Assembly: GCF_001689125.2 (NCBI RefSeq)
Contig: NZ_CP015405.2
Location: 215,001 to 279,000 of the forward strand
Direction: 5' to 3'
Length of the DNA stretch: 64,000 nucleotides
From: Blautia pseudococcoides
GTDB lineage: Bacteria; Bacillota; Clostridia; Lachnospirales; Lachnospiraceae
Shown: one piece after another, positions 61,052-64,000 of the stretch
Position numbering within the stretch: position 1 is the stretch's first letter
Layout of the letters: each line of letters starts with the position of its first letter
The notes under the pieces: model-generated
What the model was told of the DNA's origin: nothing
What the model saw: only the letters and a program-made list of their open reading frames with translations
The model's database searches: none
Made by a program: the position numbers and the translations under genes

Positions 61052-62662
61052 ATGAATACATATGGAGTGCTATTGGTAGATGATGAGGAGGAAGTCATCC
61101 AGGTCATCATGAGAAAAATAAATTGGGAAGGGCTGGGTTTTTCGGTGATCGGATATGCCAACAACGGTATGAAGGCTCTTGAGATGGTCGAGGAGTTTCA
61201 GCCGGATGTGGTTATGACGGATATCAAAATGCCGTATATGGATGGAATGGAGCTGTCTAACCGCATTAAGACGGAATTTCCCGCAACCAAGATCTTGATC
61301 TTTACAGGATTTGATGAATTTGAGTATGCCAAAGAGGCGGTTCATCTGGAGGTGGAAGAATACATTCTGAAGCCGGTCAATTCCATAGAGCTGACCAATG
61401 TGCTCACGCAGCTTAAGATCAAACTGGATCAGGAGATAAGCGAAAAGCGAAATGTGGAGACTTTGCAGAAATGTTATCTGGAATCCCTGCCGCTTCTGCA
61501 GGCTAACTTCTACTCCACATTGGTGGAGGGTAGAATCCAGGAAATGGAGATCCCCAAATATCTTGCGGATTACCAGATCTCTTTTCCGGGGCCGTTTTTC
61601 TGCTGTCTTGTCATTCATACATCATCAAGCCAGGTCCCCAAGGATATGAATCCTCTGCTGTTATCCACGTCTGTCTATAACCAGGCAACGGAACGTCTGG
61701 GAGAAAAGTGGCAGGCAAAATGCTTTTCTTATCTGGGGAATACCATTTTGATCGCACAGCTGAAAAGTGAAAACCAGGTCTCAGAGCTGACGGATGAATG
61801 TGACAGATTCTGCAGATATGCCCACCGGATCATTGGTGCGGTTGTCACTGTGGGGATTGGGCAGGTCTGCGGAGATATCCTTGAACTTTCCAGGTCGTAC
61901 AGCGGCGCAAGAAAGGCTGTTTCTTACAGGGTGATCTATGGCGCTTCCAGAGCCATAAATATTAAGGAGATCGCGCCCCAGGAGATGAGCAGATCCGATA
62001 CCGCCAGTGATACAGAATTATCGAACTTGTTTAAAACCATACGTCTGAATCCGGCGGAGGATATTGTACAGGCAGTCAGGAAGTATCTGGACCAAATATC
62101 TTTTCCGTCAAAATCCCTGCAGCAGCATCATATTGACATTATGGAACTGGTGAGCGCATTATACAGGTTCACCGCTAATAATGATATTGCCACGGAAGAT
62201 TTTTCGGGAGATATGCGGAAACTGTACAGCAGCCTTCTTGATCTGGGACCGGATGCACTGCAGAAATGGCTCATTGATATCAGCCTTTCTTTTCGGGAAA
62301 AATTGATCAGTGCACGAAGCAGGTCAACAAAAACTTTTGTATCCAGGGCAATGGAATATGTCCGCAGCAATTATTCGGATGAAGCGTTGTCACTGGATAA
62401 TATCTGTGAGGTTTTGGGCGTTTCCAACTCCTATTTCTCAACTATTTTTAAAAAAGAGACTGGTAGCTCATTTATTGGTTATCTGACGGACTATCGTATG
62501 GACCGTGCATCACGGCTGCTGATTGAGACAAATGAAAAGAGTTATATCATAGCAAGGAATGTGGGCTACACGGATCCAAATTATTTTAGTTATGTATTTA
62601 AAAGGCGGTTTGGCGTGTCACCTTCAAAATACAGAACGGAGCATACAGAAAGTGAAAAATAA
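61052..62662 (+). CDS. YesN-type response regulator with AraC output domain
   Basis: The 536-residue protein has a receiver domain at residues 1-125 (VDDEEE; phosphoacceptor Asp in VVMTDIKMPYMDG; Lys in ILKPVNS). A middle region of about 270 residues and a C-terminal AraC domain follow (LSLDNICEVLGVSNSYFSTIFKKETGSSF; SYIIARNVGYTDPNYFSYVFKRRFGVSPSKYR). The start at 61052 follows GGAG with an 8-nt gap. It probably activates the mgl operon or a related sugar regulon with the kinase that overlaps its 3' end. Confidence 0.9.
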   Translation: MNTYGVLLVDDEEEVIQVIMRKINWEGLGFSVIGYANNGMKALEMVEEFQPDVVMTDIKMPYMDGMELSNRIKTEFPATKILIFTGFDEFEYAKEAVHLEVEEYILKPVNSIELTNVLTQLKIKLDQEISEKRNVETLQKCYLESLPLLQANFYSTLVEGRIQEMEIPKYLADYQISFPGPFFCCLVIHTSSSQVPKDMNPLLLSTSVYNQATERLGEKWQAKCFSYLGNTILIAQLKSENQVSELTDECDRFCRYAHRIIGAVVTVGIGQVCGDILELSRSYSGARKAVSYRVIYGASRAINIKEIAPQEMSRSDTASDTELSNLFKTIRLNPAEDIVQAVRKYLDQISFPSKSLQQHHIDIMELVSALYRFTANNDIATEDFSGDMRKLYSSLLDLGPDALQKWLIDISLSFREKLISARSRSTKTFVSRAMEYVRSNYSDEALSLDNICEVLGVSNSYFSTIFKKETGSSFIGYLTDYRMDRASRLLIETNEKSYIIARNVGYTDPNYFSYVFKRRFGVSPSKYRTEHTESEK

Positions 62663-64000
62663 GTATTTCGGACGTTTGAAGAAGGCGGAGCCCAGCGGAA
62701 TGCAGTCGACAGTTATGTTTGCCATTTCCGTGATATCTATTTCCATTATGCTGATTTTAGGGATTGTGATGTATTTCCGGTTTTCTGTCTTATCCCGGCA
62801 GGAGATCACACAGAGTACACAGAAGCTGATGGAACAGGCAGGGGAAAACCTGGAGGATTATCTGGGCAGTATGCGGCAGATATCGGATGCAGTCTATTAT
62901 AATGTTATAAAAGAGAATGATCTATCCAATCAGGATATGGATATCCAGAGGGGAATGAATCTTTTGTATGAAGCCAACAGAGACAACCTGCGCAGTATTG
63001 CTATCTACAACAATTATGGGAGCCTGATGGCAGCAGAACCCCTTGCGTCCCAGAAAGAGGACCCTGATGTCACCAGGCAGGACTGGTTTAAACAAGCCAT
63101 GGGCGAGATGGAGAATATGCATTTTTCCACGCCTCATATCCAGAATCTCTTTGATGACGGAACCTTCCGTTATTACTGGGTGATCTCCTTGAGCCGTGTT
63201 GTGGAGCTTACAAATAACGGGGATTCCCAGTTGGGAGTTCTGCTTGTGGATATGGATTATTCCAATATCTCGCGGATGATGAAACAGATCAACACCTTAA
63301 ATAACGGTCAGTATTATTATCTGTGTGACAGCAACGGGGAGATCATCTATCACATGCGGCAGATTCAGATCAGCGACGGAATCGGCAGTGAGAACAGCAA
63401 AGCAGCGGCAAAGTACAAGGATGGCGTCTATGATGAGACATTTCAGGGAGAGCGCCGCAAGGTTATTGTCAACACCATCAGCTATACCGGATGGAAGCTG
63501 GTAGGGGTGATCCCCTATTCCACATTTACGCACGGTATGGTCAATATCCGGTATTTTATCATGGCGCTTATGCTCCTGATGGCCATGATGCTTGTGATCA
63601 TCAACCGTGTTGTTTCTGTGAGGATATCCAGACCTATTCTAAAACTGAATAATTCCGTAATGGAATACGAGGCAGGAGAGAAGCCGGAGATTTATATGGG
63701 CGGCCCTCTGGAAATCAGGCATCTGGGGTATTCCATACAGAAGTCCTATGAGCAGATTGAGACGCTTATGAAGGAAATTGTACTGGAACAGAACGAAAGA
63801 AGAAAAAGTGAACTTGATGCACTGCAGAGCCAGATCAATCCGCATTTTTTGTACAATGCACTGGAGTCTATTACATGGATGGTGGAAGGCGGACGGAATG
63901 ACGATGCGGTATTTATGATATCCCAGCTTGCGAAACTTTTCCGGATCAGTCTTTCAAAGGGCCGTACGGTCATCAGTGTAAAAGATGAACTGCAGCATGC
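62652..64000 (+). CDS. YesM-type sensor histidine kinase, 3' end outside the window
   Basis: A GTG start at 62652 overlaps the regulator's last codons; 449 codons are visible. Order: short cytoplasmic start, membrane segment (VMFAISVISISIMLILGIVMY), an extracellular Cache-like sensor (about residues 50-290), a second membrane segment (FIMALMLLMAMMLVII), HAMP (RISRPILKLNNSVMEYEAG) and the kinase phosphoacceptor QSQINPHFLYNALESI. The ATPase domain begins but is cut by the window edge. It should sense an extracellular sugar-related signal, directly or via a binding protein. Confidence 0.9.
   Translation, partial: MKNKYFGRLKKAEPSGMQSTVMFAISVISISIMLILGIVMYFRFSVLSRQEITQSTQKLMEQAGENLEDYLGSMRQISDAVYYNVIKENDLSNQDMDIQRGMNLLYEANRDNLRSIAIYNNYGSLMAAEPLASQKEDPDVTRQDWFKQAMGEMENMHFSTPHIQNLFDDGTFRYYWVISLSRVVELTNNGDSQLGVLLVDMDYSNISRMMKQINTLNNGQYYYLCDSNGEIIYHMRQIQISDGIGSENSKAAAKYKDGVYDETFQGERRKVIVNTISYTGWKLVGVIPYSTFTHGMVNIRYFIMALMLLMAMMLVIINRVVSVRISRPILKLNNSVMEYEAGEKPEIYMGGPLEIRHLGYSIQKSYEQIETLMKEIVLEQNERRKSELDALQSQINPHFLYNALESITWMVEGGRNDDAVFMISQLAKLFRISLSKGRTVISVKDELQH

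Overview
The window looks like a chromosomal segment of a Gram-positive gut anaerobe of the Lachnospiraceae, most like Blautia and its relatives. The evidence is strong AGGAGG-type ribosome binding sites, Firmicutes-type lipoproteins, LytTR/GHKL and YesMN-type two-component systems, a CD3324-like fragment, an Rpn-family gene, an MttB-superfamily methyltransferase behind a PocR-AraC regulator, and an mglBAC galactose importer of clostridial type. The genus is inference. No phage, complete insertion sequence, CRISPR array or replication origin is visible.

Layout. 1-1014 is the 3' part of a 23S rRNA gene with no 5S gene behind it. 1.2-12 kb holds an MFS exporter, a decayed sugar-binding lipoprotein, a divergent acyltransferase / zinc-ribbon membrane protein / esterase group, a UroD-family methyltransferase - GPH-type transporter - PucR regulator operon, a chimeric M13-peptidase/histidine-kinase pseudogene and a small DUF3795 protein. 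12.1-12.5 kb is a tandemly duplicated tRNA-Glu/tRNA-Cys pair. 12.7-19 kb holds a small PH-like protein, a cyclopropane fatty acid synthase, a YczE-like membrane protein and a 1212-residue DUF11 protein whose six repeats are each exactly 369 bp. 19-35 kb contains four ABC export systems (ATPase plus one or two permeases), a GyrI-like protein, a cysteine-free alkyltransferase-like protein, an APH-family kinase and a DUF1349 protein. 35-40 kb is a methylamine/betaine-type demethylation locus: PocR-AraC activator, corrinoid protein, non-pyrrolysine MttB-family protein and an EamA transporter. 39.7-45.8 kb is a gene graveyard (broken LysR, AcnX swivel, IclR, CD3324-like, Rpn and effector-binding genes) around two intact genes, a zinc peptidase and a class D beta-lactamase-like lipoprotein. 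45.8-55.7 kb is an AgrC-like kinase and a LytTR response regulator, separated by an opposite-strand operon of LacI regulator, sugar ABC importer, an unclassified TIM-barrel-like protein and a D-lyxose isomerase-like cupin. 55.7-64 kb holds a toxin-like 30-residue ORF, a long inverted repeat, mglBAC with an unusual coiled-coil N-terminus on the permease, and a YesN/YesM-type two-component system cut by the window end.

How it works together. Two carbohydrate import systems sit side by side, each with its own control (LacI; YesMN). Two separate C1/corrinoid-type loci (UroD family at 9.5 kb, MttB family at 37 kb) could cooperate in demethylating a methylated substrate, but nothing in the window proves this. 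The main candidates for undescribed biology are the unclassified 704-residue protein in the LacI operon, the coiled-coil MglC fusion, the DUF11 protein in exact register without a secretion signal, and the toxin-like ORF.
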